Of a stretch of 64,000 bases of DNA, positions 34,385 through 43,234 are shown piece after piece. The stretch is taken from positions 474,349-538,348 of the forward strand of contig NZ_KB849164.1 in NCBI RefSeq assembly GCF_000367925.1, read 5' to 3'. Source of the stretch: Acinetobacter bohemicus ANC 3994. Lineage in GTDB: Bacteria > Pseudomonadota > Gammaproteobacteria > Pseudomonadales > Moraxellaceae. The position numbers were made by a program, and so were the translations under genes. Under the pieces are notes generated by a model. That model saw only the letters and a program-made list of their open reading frames with translations. It ran no database searches and was not told the origin of the DNA. The first letter of the stretch is position 1. Each line of letters begins with the position of its first letter.

Positions 34385-35308
34385 ATGAATACTGTAACTG
34401 CATCAAAAACAAATTCCTTAGAACAGGACGAATCCGTGAATCAAGAACAGAAGCAATTTATCTCTCCCGAAGTGGATAAAAAACGTCAAGGGACTTCATT
34501 TGTTTCTCAATTTGATACCCAAACTTCGGCAAAAAAAGATGCAAAAACCGCTAATGTGAAAATTAGTACTTCAGATGTACACGTATATTATGGCGAAGCA
34601 GAAGCAATCAAAGGGATTGATCTGAATATTTATGAAAATGAAGTGATTGCTTTTATTGGCCCATCAGGTTGTGGTAAATCGACATTCTTGCGTACTTTAA
34701 ATCGTATGAATGACACGATTGATTCGTGTCGTATCACTGGTCAAGTGATGTTAGATAATCAAAATATTTATGATCCGAACCTTGATGTGGTTTTACTGCG
34801 CGCGCAAGTGGGGATGGTGTTCCAAAAACCAAATCCATTTCCGAAGTCGATTTTTGACAACGTGGCTTATGGTCCAAAGTTACACGGTTTAGCGCGTGAC
34901 AAATATGACCTTGAAGAAATTGTTGAAAACAGTTTGCATAAAGCGGGTCTTTGGAATGAAGTGAAAGATCGTTTAAATCAACCGGGCACAGGTTTGTCTG
35001 GTGGTCAACAGCAACGTTTATGTATTGCACGTACCATTGCGGTGAGTCCTGAAGTGATTTTGATGGATGAGCCGTGTTCTGCGCTTGATCCAATTGCAAC
35101 GGCAAAAATTGAAGAACTGATTTCAGAGCTTTCAACTCAGTACACCATTGCCATTGTGACGCATTCAATGCAGCAAGCAGCACGTGTTTCTGACCGTACT
35201 GCTTACTTCCATTTGGGTGATTTAATTGAAGTAAATGCGACCGAAAAAGTCTTTACCCAGCCAGATCATCAATTAACAGAAGCCTATATTACAGGTCGTT
35301 TTGGTTAA
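34385..35308 (+). CDS. pstB: Phosphate ABC transporter ATP-binding protein
   Basis: ATPase that powers PstSCA. Walker A GPSGCGKST, the Q-loop in VFQKPNPFPKSIFDNVAYG, signature LSGGQQQRLCIARTIA, Walker B VILMDEPCSALDP and the H-loop THSM are all intact. It is 307 residues with an unusual ~55-residue Lys/Gln-rich N-terminal extension before the ATPase core; an internal start is possible but the in-frame ATG at 34385 has AGAGGGC upstream. Last gene of the operon; no phoU follows, unlike in E. coli. Confidence 0.94.
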   Translation: MNTVTASKTNSLEQDESVNQEQKQFISPEVDKKRQGTSFVSQFDTQTSAKKDAKTANVKISTSDVHVYYGEAEAIKGIDLNIYENEVIAFIGPSGCGKSTFLRTLNRMNDTIDSCRITGQVMLDNQNIYDPNLDVVLLRAQVGMVFQKPNPFPKSIFDNVAYGPKLHGLARDKYDLEEIVENSLHKAGLWNEVKDRLNQPGTGLSGGQQQRLCIARTIAVSPEVILMDEPCSALDPIATAKIEELISELSTQYTIAIVTHSMQQAARVSDRTAYFHLGDLIEVNATEKVFTQPDHQLTEAYITGRFG

Positions 35309-35323
35309 TCCAATGCCTGCATC

Positions 35324-35350
35324 AAAAAGAGCCAAAAGGCTCTTTTTTAT
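35324..35350 (+). terminator. Rho-independent terminator of pstSCAB
   Basis: AAAAAGAGCC/GGCTCTTTTT with an AAAA loop, 15 bases after pstB. Confidence 0.9.
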
Positions 35351-35576
35351 TTTTTAATCAAAGATATATCGAGTTAAACTTATAGCTTCTAGAATCGCTT
35401 ATTCTTTCTGTTGGGTTGAAATTCGCGTCATAAAAGAGGTTTTACCACGGCTGAAATGCTTATAAGAGTAATAGGATAAAAAATCAGACGATTTGGATCA
35501 AAAATCATATTGAATTTTCAATGTTTTGGCCTCATGTTAAAGCTAACCGTAAATACAATTAGAGAAACTATTTTAT

Positions 35577-36539
35577 ATGTTATTCCATACCCCGAAATTA
35601 CCTGCTGAAATTCGAATCAGTCATTTAAATGCGCGTGTAAATGAACAACGTAAAAAAATTGCGCAAACAACAGCATCTAAATTTGAGTTCTTGCAACTCA
35701 CTCAACAACTTTCAAAAGAAGCACGGTTACGTAAAAAGAATAATAAAAAAGTTTATGTCCTTGATTTTAAGGGTGATACAGCGGCATCTGCTGTAGAAAG
35801 TTTACGTGAAGAAATTACTTTAATTTTAGCAACTGCAAAAGTTGGACGTGATCGAGTGGTACTTCGCTTGGAAAGTCCGGGCGGTATGGTGCATGGTTAT
35901 GGTCTAGCTGCTGCACAACTGGTACGTTTACGTGATGCTGGATTTAACTTAACCATTTGTGTAGATAAAGTCGCGGCCAGCGGTGGTTATATGATGGCAT
36001 GTATTGCCAACGAAATTGTTTCTGCGCCATTTGCGGTGGTCGGTTCAATTGGTGTGGTTGCACAAGTGCCAAACTTTAATCGTTTGTTGAAAGAACATCA
36101 TGTCGATTTCGAGCTATATACCGCAGGTCAATTTAAACGGACAGTCACCATGTTCGGTGAAAATACGGCTGAAGGTAAAGCAAAGTTCGAAGAAGAATTA
36201 CAGCAAACACATGAGCTATTTAAGCACTTTGTTGAAAAATACCGCCCACAATTGAATGTTGAGAAAGTGGCTACAGGTGAGCATTGGTATGGTAAAGATG
36301 CACTTGAGTTAAATTTGGTGGATAAATTACAAACTTCAGATGAATATTTGCTGAGTTTATTGGCACAGCACGATGTCTATGTGATTGATACACGTCGTAA
36401 GCCGACTTTAGGTGAAAAGTTAGGTTTTCAGGCAGCACAAATTGCAGATGGTTTAGTACCAGCAGTTATGAATAAAATCATGGAAACTTTAGCGAGTAGC
36501 AACTCAAGTTTAGTGCAAATGCGTGATCCGAAACTTTAA
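35577..36539 (+). CDS. sohB: SohB-like S49-family peptidase
   Basis: Serine/lysine-dyad peptidase of the SppA/SohB group. The 320-residue protein shows VYVLDFKGDTAASAVESLREEIT, LRLESPGGMVHGYGLAAAQL, the nucleophile S135 in KVAASGGYMMACIANEIV and the general base K187 in AGQFKRTVTMFGENT. Unlike E. coli SohB it lacks an obvious N-terminal membrane helix; the first ~50 residues are basic and helical (VNEQRKKIAQTTASKFEF). It may therefore be cytoplasmic or peripheral, or the helix has been lost. Stand-alone, with a UUCG-loop terminator. Confidence 0.88.
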   Translation: MLFHTPKLPAEIRISHLNARVNEQRKKIAQTTASKFEFLQLTQQLSKEARLRKKNNKKVYVLDFKGDTAASAVESLREEITLILATAKVGRDRVVLRLESPGGMVHGYGLAAAQLVRLRDAGFNLTICVDKVAASGGYMMACIANEIVSAPFAVVGSIGVVAQVPNFNRLLKEHHVDFELYTAGQFKRTVTMFGENTAEGKAKFEEELQQTHELFKHFVEKYRPQLNVEKVATGEHWYGKDALELNLVDKLQTSDEYLLSLLAQHDVYVIDTRRKPTLGEKLGFQAAQIADGLVPAVMNKIMETLASSNSSLVQMRDPKL

Positions 36540-36563
36540 TCATAAAGTTTGATTATGTTTTTT

Positions 36564-36589
36564 AAAGCACACTTCGGTGTGCTTTTTTT
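36564..36589 (+). terminator. Rho-independent terminator of the sohB-like gene
   Basis: AAAGCACAC-TTCG-GTGTGCTTT hairpin (stable UUCG loop) and a T7 tail. Confidence 0.92.
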
Positions 36590-36649
36590 AGCGATATTCA
36601 ATACTTATGCTCATATTATTTCATAATGACTTGATTGTTTATCTATAAA

Positions 36650-37096
36650 ATGGCGACGTTTCTTATTGTTTTGGGGCTAATGTGCATTGTCGGATTGCCA
36701 GTCTATGCCATTCTTTACATCATTCCTAAGGTCAAGCCAGATGATTGGAAAGCGGGTGCGCCATTTTTATTGATGCTTCCTGGATTTTTAATTTTTGGCT
36801 ATGCACTGCATTTAAAGAGTGATCAGCCGATAACAGTGTCAACTGCTTGCGGTACTGTGCAGTATTATAAAAAATATTCTACAGGCGGACGTCATAGCAG
36901 GCATGAAAGTTTTGAGCGCATTACGCTACAACTCGATGATTCTCAATATTTTCGCCATTTTCGGTTTGTTGAAAGCTTGGCGCGTAAGCATAAAGACGAT
37001 CATGTTTGTTTTGAATTTCATGATCGTCAGAAAAATTCACAGTTATCTGAATCAATAGTTTTAAAATGGATGAAGCCGATCTCGATACAGCAATAA
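36650..37096 (+). CDS. Hypothetical two-helix membrane protein
   Basis: 148 residues from the ATG at 36650; a TTG five codons earlier is a weaker start. Two hydrophobic segments at about residues 3–25 and 40–55, then a soluble domain of ~85 residues with CGTVQYYKKYSTGGRHSRHESFERITLQL, rich in His, Arg and Lys and ending in a beta-like ESIVLKWMK. I do not recognise the family. Base composition matches the neighbours. Single gene convergent with the YjdF-like gene. Confidence 0.6.
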   Translation: MATFLIVLGLMCIVGLPVYAILYIIPKVKPDDWKAGAPFLLMLPGFLIFGYALHLKSDQPITVSTACGTVQYYKKYSTGGRHSRHESFERITLQLDDSQYFRHFRFVESLARKHKDDHVCFEFHDRQKNSQLSESIVLKWMKPISIQQ

Positions 37097-37129
37097 AAAA
37101 ATTGATCTAGACGCTTGGTTATTTCGGGA

Positions 37130-37762
37130 TTAGCTAGGTTTGGAAACTTTAATTAAGCAGATCACGCCAGAAATAATCGCGCCAATGGTTGCCAGCAGCA
37201 TATCTTGATGCGCATCCCAAATATCGCCTTGTTGTCCATTATAGTTTTCCGCATCTTCAGGCGATAAACCCATCGCAATCCACCATTCAATCCATTCATA
37301 TATAAGGCTGCTGGCCATGACAAATTGAATAATAAGTAGAAATAAAACCCATGGTTTTAGGGTGGGAAGCCAGACTTGGAATAAGCGGTAGAAAAATGGA
37401 TACAGCAATACGCCATAAGCAATATGCACTAAACGATCATACATATTACGTGACCAGCCAAAAGCTTGATTCATATCAAAGTCAAAATATTGAATCAACC
37501 ATTCGTTGTAGGGTACATAAGAATATAAATAGTGTGCACCCATAATGTGAATCAGTAAAAAGCCAAGGTATAAAGTAAAGCTGTAAAAACTGAGACCAAT
37601 CTTTTTAAAACAAATGAACAGGGCAATCAGCATCACTACTGTACCAATCTGATGCAGTATATAAGAGGATAATTCGAGCGGTTGAATACTTGCAATAATA
37701 ATCGCAATGGCTAAAAAACCGAAAAGAAGCCAGTGTTTTAAGCTGAATTGGTATTCAATCAT
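37130..37762 (-). CDS. YjdF-like (DUF2238) membrane protein
   Basis: 210 residues with about six hydrophobic helices. Family landmarks are GAHYLYSYVPYNEW, WSRNMYDRLVHIAYGVLLYPF and the C-terminal GDIWDAHQDMLLATIGA, a conserved polar stretch inside the membrane region. The molecular function of the family is unknown. Start ATG 37762. It runs in the same direction as purB, which lies upstream of it on this strand, but a terminator lies between, so it probably has its own promoter in the 37763–37800 gap or receives read-through. Confidence 0.82.
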   Translation of the reverse strand: MIEYQFSLKHWLLFGFLAIAIIIASIQPLELSSYILHQIGTVVMLIALFICFKKIGLSFYSFTLYLGFLLIHIMGAHYLYSYVPYNEWLIQYFDFDMNQAFGWSRNMYDRLVHIAYGVLLYPFFYRLFQVWLPTLKPWVLFLLIIQFVMASSLIYEWIEWWIAMGLSPEDAENYNGQQGDIWDAHQDMLLATIGAIISGVICLIKVSKPS

Positions 37763-37800
37763 CTTGTTATTTTCGACTATAAAGTAGTGGAATTATAATG

Positions 37801-37828
37801 AAAAAGCGAAGCCGAAGCTTCGCTTTTT
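37801..37828 (-). terminator. Rho-independent terminator of purB
   Basis: AAAAAGCGAAGC/GCTTCGCTTTTT hairpin with a CGAA loop, 16 bases past the purB stop at 37844 on the minus strand. Confidence 0.88.
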
Positions 37829-37843
37829 GCTACTAAAACTGAA

Positions 37844-39232
37844 TTAGATTTTAGCGATTAAATCTTTAATTTGTTTGGCTTGTTCAGCTGCATTACCTGT
37901 ATAAGTTGCAGGCGTCATTTCCGCTAAGCGTGCACGATCCGCAGCAGGAACAACTTCAAGCTCATGACCATTCACGAAATCTACCATCATTTCACGTGTC
38001 ATCGCTTGACCGCGAGTAAGGGCTTTTAATTTTTCGTATGGTTTTTCTACGTTGTAACGACGCATAACGGTTTGAATTGGTTCAGCCAAAACTTCTTGAG
38101 CGTGGTCTAAATCTTCAGCAATACGTACAGCATTCAGCTCTAATTTACCAATACCTTTTAAGCAGGCATCAAATGCAATTAAGCTTTGTGCAAAACCAAC
38201 ACCCATGTTACGAAGCACAGTCGAGTCAGTTAAGTCGCGCTGCCAGCGAGAAATAGGCAGTTTTTCACCCAAATGAGCCAATACTGCATTGGCTAAACCT
38301 AAGTTACCTTCAGAGTTTTCAAAATCAATTGGGTTGACTTTGTGCGGCATCGTTGAAGAACCAACTTCACCTTCTTTCAAACGTTGTTTGAAGAAACCTA
38401 AAGAGATATAACCCCAAACGTCACGGTTAAAGTCGATCAAAATGGTGTTGAAGCGACGTAACGCATCAAAAAGTTCCGCCATGTAATCATGTGGTTCAAT
38501 TTGCGTGGTGTACGGGTTAAATGCTAAACCTAAAGATTCAACAAATGCTTGTGAATGTGCAGGCCAGTTAATGTCTGGATAAGCTGAATAATGCGCATTG
38601 TAGTTACCTACAGCACCATTGATTTTACCCAAAAGTTCAACATTGTTAAATTGCTTGATCTGACGAGCAAGGCGGTAAGCCACGTTTGCCATTTCTTTAC
38701 CCAAAGTGGTTGGACTAGCTGTTTGACCATGTGTACGAGACAACATCGCTTGTTCAGCATGCGTTTCAGCCAAAGTCGCAATTGCATCGATAATGCTTTG
38801 CATAGAAGCAACAAGAACGTCACGACCATTTTTTAACATAAGGGCGTGAGACAAGTTATTGATGTCTTCAGAAGTACATGCAAAGTGAATAAATTCACCT
38901 GCATCTTTCAATTCATCAATATGCGCAATTTTCTCTTTCAGGAAATATTCAACCGCTTTTACGTCGTGGTTGGTGGTACGTTCAATCTCTTTAATGCGGT
39001 TTGCATCGTCTTCCGAGAAATCAACTACGATGGCATCTAAAGCAGCATTGGTTGCTGCTGAAAAAGCTGGAACTTCAGTGATTTCAGGACGGTTTGCAAG
39101 CGCTTGTAACCAACGCACTTCAACAGTCACACGAGCATGGATTAAACCAAACTCAGAGAGGAAAGGACGGAGAGCATCACATTTGCTCGCGTAGCGTCCA
39201 TCTAATGGAGAAAGTGCGGTTAAAGCGTTCAT
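37844..39232 (-). CDS. purB: Adenylosuccinate lyase
   Basis: Cleaves fumarate from SAICAR and adenylosuccinate in purine synthesis. 462 residues, opening MNALTALSPLDGRYASK as in E. coli PurB. The fumarase/aspartase-superfamily signature GSSTMPHKVNPIDFENSEGN is near residue 290, with the catalytic-histidine regions TNHDVKAVEYF and RTHGQTASP earlier. Last gene of the nudJ-mnmA-hflD-purB cluster on the minus strand, the same order as in E. coli. 54 bases after hflD. Confidence 0.95.
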   Translation of the reverse strand: MNALTALSPLDGRYASKCDALRPFLSEFGLIHARVTVEVRWLQALANRPEITEVPAFSAATNAALDAIVVDFSEDDANRIKEIERTTNHDVKAVEYFLKEKIAHIDELKDAGEFIHFACTSEDINNLSHALMLKNGRDVLVASMQSIIDAIATLAETHAEQAMLSRTHGQTASPTTLGKEMANVAYRLARQIKQFNNVELLGKINGAVGNYNAHYSAYPDINWPAHSQAFVESLGLAFNPYTTQIEPHDYMAELFDALRRFNTILIDFNRDVWGYISLGFFKQRLKEGEVGSSTMPHKVNPIDFENSEGNLGLANAVLAHLGEKLPISRWQRDLTDSTVLRNMGVGFAQSLIAFDACLKGIGKLELNAVRIAEDLDHAQEVLAEPIQTVMRRYNVEKPYEKLKALTRGQAMTREMMVDFVNGHELEVVPAADRARLAEMTPATYTGNAAEQAKQIKDLIAKI

Positions 39233-39286
39233 AGCGATTCCTTAAACTTTGGAATTAAACGTAAAACAAAACTCGCACGGCATCAG

Positions 39287-40018
39287 TTAAACCACCTGAT
39301 ACTGTAAACGAGCAAGATCTTGAATGTCTTGGAGCAGCTTACGCTTACTGAAAATCATGCCCCATGAACTGCCACCCAACTGACGCCATAAATGTGCCAT
39401 TTGTAAGCCAGTAAACAGGGAAGCGCGAATACGATTGGTGTGAGAAGCGTCTTTGAAGGCTTCTGCATTGCCTTTCACCATAATGCGTGGATTAATTTGT
39501 CCCGCAGTTTCAATATAGGTTTGGGCAAGGTTGGCAATAATACTGGGATGCAGATAATTATTGTCAAAGAAAGACAGCTGTTTCAGAATTTTCTGTTGAG
39601 ATTGTTCAATAATCTCAACGAATTTAGGATTGCCATAGACTTTTTTTTCTAACTGCAACAGTGCCATGGCATAGCCCATCGGCAATTTGGTGTTAGACAG
39701 TTTAGGTAAACGAGACTTAGGAGACGTATTAAAGGGTTGGGTAATACTGTTTTCTAGCGTTTTTAAGCCGAGGGAGATATCGGCAAGTTGATTGAAAAAA
39801 TACAGGGTTTGACAGGACTCATTCGCCGTTGGGCGGATATTGAGGCTGGCTTTGATGAGTTTTTCTAAGTAGAAACCACCGCTTTCACCCATACTTTGCT
39901 GCCCCGACATGGCAGTCATATGCGTCAGCTGTGTCGCTTGAAACACAGCTGCTAATGCCAAAGCTCTATTTTGGCGAACATTCAAAGTTTGAGGCTGTTG
40001 AAAGGGTAACTCAGCCAT
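39287..40018 (-). CDS. hflD: High-frequency lysogenization protein HflD homolog
   Basis: Peripheral inner-membrane protein named for lowering lambda CII activity in E. coli; its cellular role is unclear. 243 residues, mostly helical, with the family's opening ALALAAVFQATQLTHMTA, LPKLSNTKLPMGYAMALLQLE, NNYLHPSIIANLAQTYIET and RIRASLFTGLQMAHLWRQLGGS. Its place between mnmA and purB is the conserved gamma-proteobacterial order, which strengthens the call. 15 bases after mnmA. Confidence 0.9.
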   Translation of the reverse strand: MAELPFQQPQTLNVRQNRALALAAVFQATQLTHMTAMSGQQSMGESGGFYLEKLIKASLNIRPTANESCQTLYFFNQLADISLGLKTLENSITQPFNTSPKSRLPKLSNTKLPMGYAMALLQLEKKVYGNPKFVEIIEQSQQKILKQLSFFDNNYLHPSIIANLAQTYIETAGQINPRIMVKGNAEAFKDASHTNRIRASLFTGLQMAHLWRQLGGSSWGMIFSKRKLLQDIQDLARLQYQVV

Positions 40019-40033
40019 GCCTATCGCTTCCTT

Positions 40034-41179
40034 TTAAATAAAATCAGGTTTTGGCGCATTGGTATGATGAATCACACCACCACCTAAACAAACTTCATTT
40101 GCGTAGAACACTACACTCTGTCCAGGAGTCACCGCACGTTGCGGCTCATCAAATTCAACCCGTACACCGTTGGGTGAATTCGGGTCTTTAAATAATACAC
40201 AGGCTTGGTCAGGTTGGCGATAACGCGTTTTAGCCGTACAACGGAAACCTGTTTCAGGAATCTCTTGTTCGCCAGCTACCCAGTCAATCGCCTCACTCCA
40301 AAGTACTGTACTTTGCATCAGTGGATGTTCATGACCTTGACCAATCACGAGGCGGTTGTTTTCAATATCTTTATAAAGCACAAACCATGCACCTTCAGAC
40401 TCGCCTTTTAAGCCGCCTAAACCAATGCCACCACGTTGACCGAGCGTATAGTACATTAAGCCGTGATGTTCACCAACCTCTTTACCCGTATCTAGTAGAA
40501 TTTTTCCAGCTTGTGCTGGTAAGTATTGTTTTAAAAAGTCATTAAAACGACGTTCACCAATAAAGCAAATGCCTGTTGAGTCTTTTTTCTTCGCTGTGGC
40601 TAAACCCAATTCTTCAGCAATACGACGAACTTCAGGTTTTTCAATTTCACCGACAGGGAACAAGGTCTTATTAATTTCACGACCGTGTACTGCATGAAGG
40701 AAATAGGTTTGATCTTTATTTTGGTCAAAGCCGCGTAATAAAGGCGCGTATTCTTCACCACGTGAGTTGGTCATGGTTTCACCGCGACGGCAATAATGAC
40801 CTGTGGCAATAAAGTCTGCACCCAAATTCACGGCATGGTCTAAAAATGCACGAAATTTAATTTCTTTATTGCATAAAATGTCTGGGTTTGGGGTGCGACC
40901 CGCAGCATATTCAGCCAAGAAGTGCTCGAATACACGATCCCAATATTCCATAGCAAAGTTAGCGGTATGCAGTTTGATGCCAATTTTGTCACAAACGGCT
41001 TGTGCATCGGCAAGGTCATCCATTGCCGTGCAATATTCCGTGCCATCATCTTCTTCCCAGTTTTTCATGAAAAGTCCTTCAACTTGATATCCCTGTTGAA
41101 GAAGAAGTGCTGCAGAAACAGAAGAATCTACACCACCAGACATACCGACGATGACACGTTGTTGCATAGGATTAGGCAT
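40034..41179 (-). CDS. mnmA: tRNA-specific 2-thiouridylase MnmA
   Basis: Adds sulfur at C2 of the wobble uridine (s2U34) in tRNAs for Lys, Glu and Gln. PP-loop ATP motif SGGVDSS at residues 14–20, FMKNWEEDD near 37, catalytic cysteine C103 in NPDILCNKEIKF, partner cysteine C205 in STGICFIGERRF, and GLMYYTLGQRGGIGLGG. 381 residues, ATG 41179. Overlaps the upstream NUDIX gene by eight bases, so it is translationally coupled. Confidence 0.95.
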   Translation of the reverse strand: MPNPMQQRVIVGMSGGVDSSVSAALLLQQGYQVEGLFMKNWEEDDGTEYCTAMDDLADAQAVCDKIGIKLHTANFAMEYWDRVFEHFLAEYAAGRTPNPDILCNKEIKFRAFLDHAVNLGADFIATGHYCRRGETMTNSRGEEYAPLLRGFDQNKDQTYFLHAVHGREINKTLFPVGEIEKPEVRRIAEELGLATAKKKDSTGICFIGERRFNDFLKQYLPAQAGKILLDTGKEVGEHHGLMYYTLGQRGGIGLGGLKGESEGAWFVLYKDIENNRLVIGQGHEHPLMQSTVLWSEAIDWVAGEQEIPETGFRCTAKTRYRQPDQACVLFKDPNSPNGVRVEFDEPQRAVTPGQSVVFYANEVCLGGGVIHHTNAPKPDFI

Positions 41180-41657
41180 CCAAATTTGAAATTAAAGGAG
41201 AGTTTTGGTGCTCATAAACGAGCGATAACGGATATTTTTGACCAGATAAAGCATCTTTTACGGCTTTAGTCACTAAGGGGCTACGTGCTCGTGCAGACTC
41301 AATCAGTTCATCTACAGTCATCCACACCGCACCAATAATATCGGTATCGAGTTTAGCATCAGGATGATATTGAATATCATGTGCTAAAAAGCAAAAACGA
41401 TAATAGGTGCGATCGGGGAACATTGGCGGTGTATAGGTATATATACCGAGCAATGATTCAATTTCGACATCATAGCCCGTTTCTTCCATGGTCTCGCGAA
41501 TTGCGGCTTGAATAAGCGTTTCACCACATTCAACATGACCCGCAGGCTGATTGAATACAGTATGCGTAACACCTTCAGTATGTTCTTCAACAAACAGGAA
41601 TTTTCCGTCTTTTTCAACAACTGTGGCTACGGTAACGTGAGCTGTCCAAGTGGTCAT
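41172..41657 (-). CDS. nudJ: NUDIX hydrolase, NudJ-like
   Basis: Hydrolyses nucleoside di- or triphosphates; E. coli NudJ also acts on the thiamin precursor HMP-PP. The complete Nudix box is GHVECGETLIQAAIRETMEETGY at about residues 37–60, with REXXEE intact. 161 residues. First gene of the nudJ-mnmA-hflD-purB cluster, and its position next to mnmA is the main reason for preferring NudJ over other Nudix proteins. Confidence 0.88.
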   Translation of the reverse strand: MTTWTAHVTVATVVEKDGKFLFVEEHTEGVTHTVFNQPAGHVECGETLIQAAIRETMEETGYDVEIESLLGIYTYTPPMFPDRTYYRFCFLAHDIQYHPDAKLDTDIIGAVWMTVDELIESARARSPLVTKAVKDALSGQKYPLSLVYEHQNSPLISNLDA

Positions 41658-41804
41658 AAAAAAGAACCATGGGAGTAAAGGGGTATTCTACAAAATTTAG
41701 GGCGTGGTGGCTATGTTGATTGCTTTTTTCTTTGAGCGTTTGAAATAGACGATAACTCACTATAAATGTTAGCTTATCAATTTTTTGAAATAATGGTTAA
41801 ATAA

Positions 41805-41823
41805 TAGTCGTGGAACACGACTA
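41805..41823. repeat. Palindrome 1 in AT-rich gap
   Basis: Perfect inverted repeat TAGTCGT-GGAAC-ACGACTA, with no T-tract on either side. Five bases from palindrome 2. Not a normal terminator; may be a protein-binding site or part of a structured RNA. Confidence 0.6.
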
Positions 41824-41828
41824 GTCAC

Positions 41829-41864
41829 GTAAAACGCCCAATCGGGTAGGGTTGGGTATTTTAC
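41829..41864. repeat. Palindrome 2, two-stem hairpin
   Basis: GTAAAA (41829) pairs with TTTTAC (41859). Inside a 2x2 internal loop, CCCAA pairs with TTGGG around a ten-base G-rich loop (TCGGGTAGGG). The fold is REP-like, but I see no other copy in the window. Confidence 0.6.
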
Positions 41865-41949
41865 AATGCGCTATCATATTGATTTTATATGACAATGTAA
41901 TTGCATTTCGTATAAGTGTATGATGTTAATTTTAGAAAGTTCTTAAAAA

Positions 41950-42045
41950 ATGAAGAAATTAGAAATCATCTTTTCAGTAATTTTAGTCCTAGCTATTTTA
42001 TGGGGCATACAATGGATGTTTCATGGTTTTCCAACAGGAAATTGA
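41950..42045 (+). CDS. Possible 31-residue single-helix membrane peptide
   Basis: ATG at 41950 with AGAAAG about 10 bases upstream. Lys-Lys N terminus, then one hydrophobic helix (LEIIFSVILVLAILWGIQWMF) and a short tail HGFPTGN. It looks like typical small membrane peptides, but it is too short to be sure and I do not recognise it. The next ORF starts 71 bases downstream in the same direction. Confidence 0.4.
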   Translation: MKKLEIIFSVILVLAILWGIQWMFHGFPTGN

Positions 42046-42116
42046 AACCATATTCCTGTTTATTTAAGATAATCTGTATTATGTTAATTATATAAAAATA
42101 ATGGATATACAATACA

Positions 42117-42443
42117 ATGAATGGGTTTTGGCGAATTTTTTGGATATTACATATATTGGGTTTTATAGTTTCATTTCTAGTTTTCTTTCCAGTAATATTT
42201 GCTCTCATTATATTTTTTATAAATTTAACATTAAGTCTTCTTATGTATACGGTTTTTATATTCATTAACAAATATAAAGTTAAATACTTGTTAAATATAT
42301 TATTTTCTATAGTTTTAGTGGCTGCTTTAATCTTTTTTATAAGCTTCTTTTTTACTAGTTTAGAAAATGCATTCCATATCATGATATATGCTTTAATCTA
42401 TATAGGAATTCAAATTTTTTTAAAAGGACTTGCTGAAGATTAA
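42117..42443 (+). CDS. Small multi-helix hypothetical membrane protein
   Basis: 108 residues with about four hydrophobic segments: WILHILGFIVSFLVFFPVIFA, LLMYTVFIFI, ILFSIVLVAALIFFISFFF and IMIYALIYIGIQIF. It is much more AT-rich than the core genes around it, suggesting acquired or weakly constrained DNA. The antisense frame 41993–42382 is longer (129 codons) but is Lys/Ile/Asn-rich without domain features, so I prefer this strand. Unrecognised family. Confidence 0.5.
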   Translation: MNGFWRIFWILHILGFIVSFLVFFPVIFALIIFFINLTLSLLMYTVFIFINKYKVKYLLNILFSIVLVAALIFFISFFFTSLENAFHIMIYALIYIGIQIFLKGLAED

Positions 42444-42577
42444 TATTAAACGTTACATAAGAAGTCCATTTAACATAAGCCGTTATACGAAATTGAGCTG
42501 TTAGAACCCATTTAAGTATTATGTTTCATCATTCAATAGAAGTTCAACTTATGTACTTAAGTGAATATTCATCATGA

Positions 42578-43120
42578 TTAGTCAGTAGGATTGATATAAT
42601 TATTTGCCACTTTTACATAGTTCTGTGCCGAATAAGGTAAAAATTCCAGTTCTTTTTCTGTTAGTGGACGAACCTGTTGTACTGGGCTTCCAACATACAA
42701 ATAACCACTTTTTAAGACTTTACGGGGTGGTACTAAACTGCCTGCGCCAATCATGACATCATCTTCAATAATCACGTCATCTAAAACAATGGTATTGATG
42801 CCAATTAAAACTCGATTACCCACAGTACAGCCATGCAAAGTCACATGATGACCAATGGTGACATCTTCGCCAATAATGAGCGGTGAACCATTGGGTTTAG
42901 CTGTATTTTTATGGCTGACATGCAACATAGCATGGTCTTGTACATTAGAGTTTTTGCCGATTTTGATATAATTGACATCACCGCGAATGACTGCAAAAGG
43001 CCAGACTGAAACATTTCCAGCCAAAGAAACTTCACCAATGACGACAGAAAGATCATCAATATAACAAGTAGCGTCAATTTTAGGATGGTGATCTAAATAA
43101 GGGCGAATATTCTTTTTCAT
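42578..43120 (-). CDS. Gamma-carbonic-anhydrase-like hexapeptide-repeat protein
   Basis: Left-handed beta-helix protein of the YrdA/CaiE/PaaY group. 180 residues of hexapeptide repeats ([LIV]Gxxxx), including VVIGEVSLAGNVSVWPFAVIRGDVNYIKIG and VTIGHHVTLHGCTVGNRVLIGINTIV. Histidines typical of the metal site are present: QDHAMLHVSH and TIGHHVTLHG. The family resemblance is strong, but many members lack proven carbonic anhydrase activity. Single gene with its own start (ATG 43120). Confidence 0.85.
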   Translation of the reverse strand: MKKNIRPYLDHHPKIDATCYIDDLSVVIGEVSLAGNVSVWPFAVIRGDVNYIKIGKNSNVQDHAMLHVSHKNTAKPNGSPLIIGEDVTIGHHVTLHGCTVGNRVLIGINTIVLDDVIIEDDVMIGAGSLVPPRKVLKSGYLYVGSPVQQVRPLTEKELEFLPYSAQNYVKVANNYINPTD

Positions 43121-43159
43121 GATGAGCAGTCAATATTGAAGGGCTACAGGAATTATAAA

Positions 43160-43195
43160 ATAAAAAAGCACTCATACCAAAGTAGAAGTGCTTTA
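43160..43195 (-). terminator. Rho-independent terminator after the PBP5/6 gene
   Basis: AAAGCACT...AAGTGCTTT arms; on the minus strand the 3' side runs into TTTTTTATTTT. About 40 bases past the stop at 43235. Confidence 0.7.
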
Positions 43196-43234
43196 TCTTT
43201 AGTTTAAGGCTGAATAAAAATTATTAGGACTTAA

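Noticed and set aside
41829..41864. Integron attC site
   Set aside because: GTTGGGT fits the core-site pattern, but the opposite core has a mismatch and the two are only eight bases apart, far shorter than real attC sites; there is also no cassette array.
41993..42382. 129-codon minus-strand frame
   Set aside because: Composed mostly of Lys, Ile and Asn as expected from random AT-rich DNA; the opposite strand gives a cleaner membrane protein.
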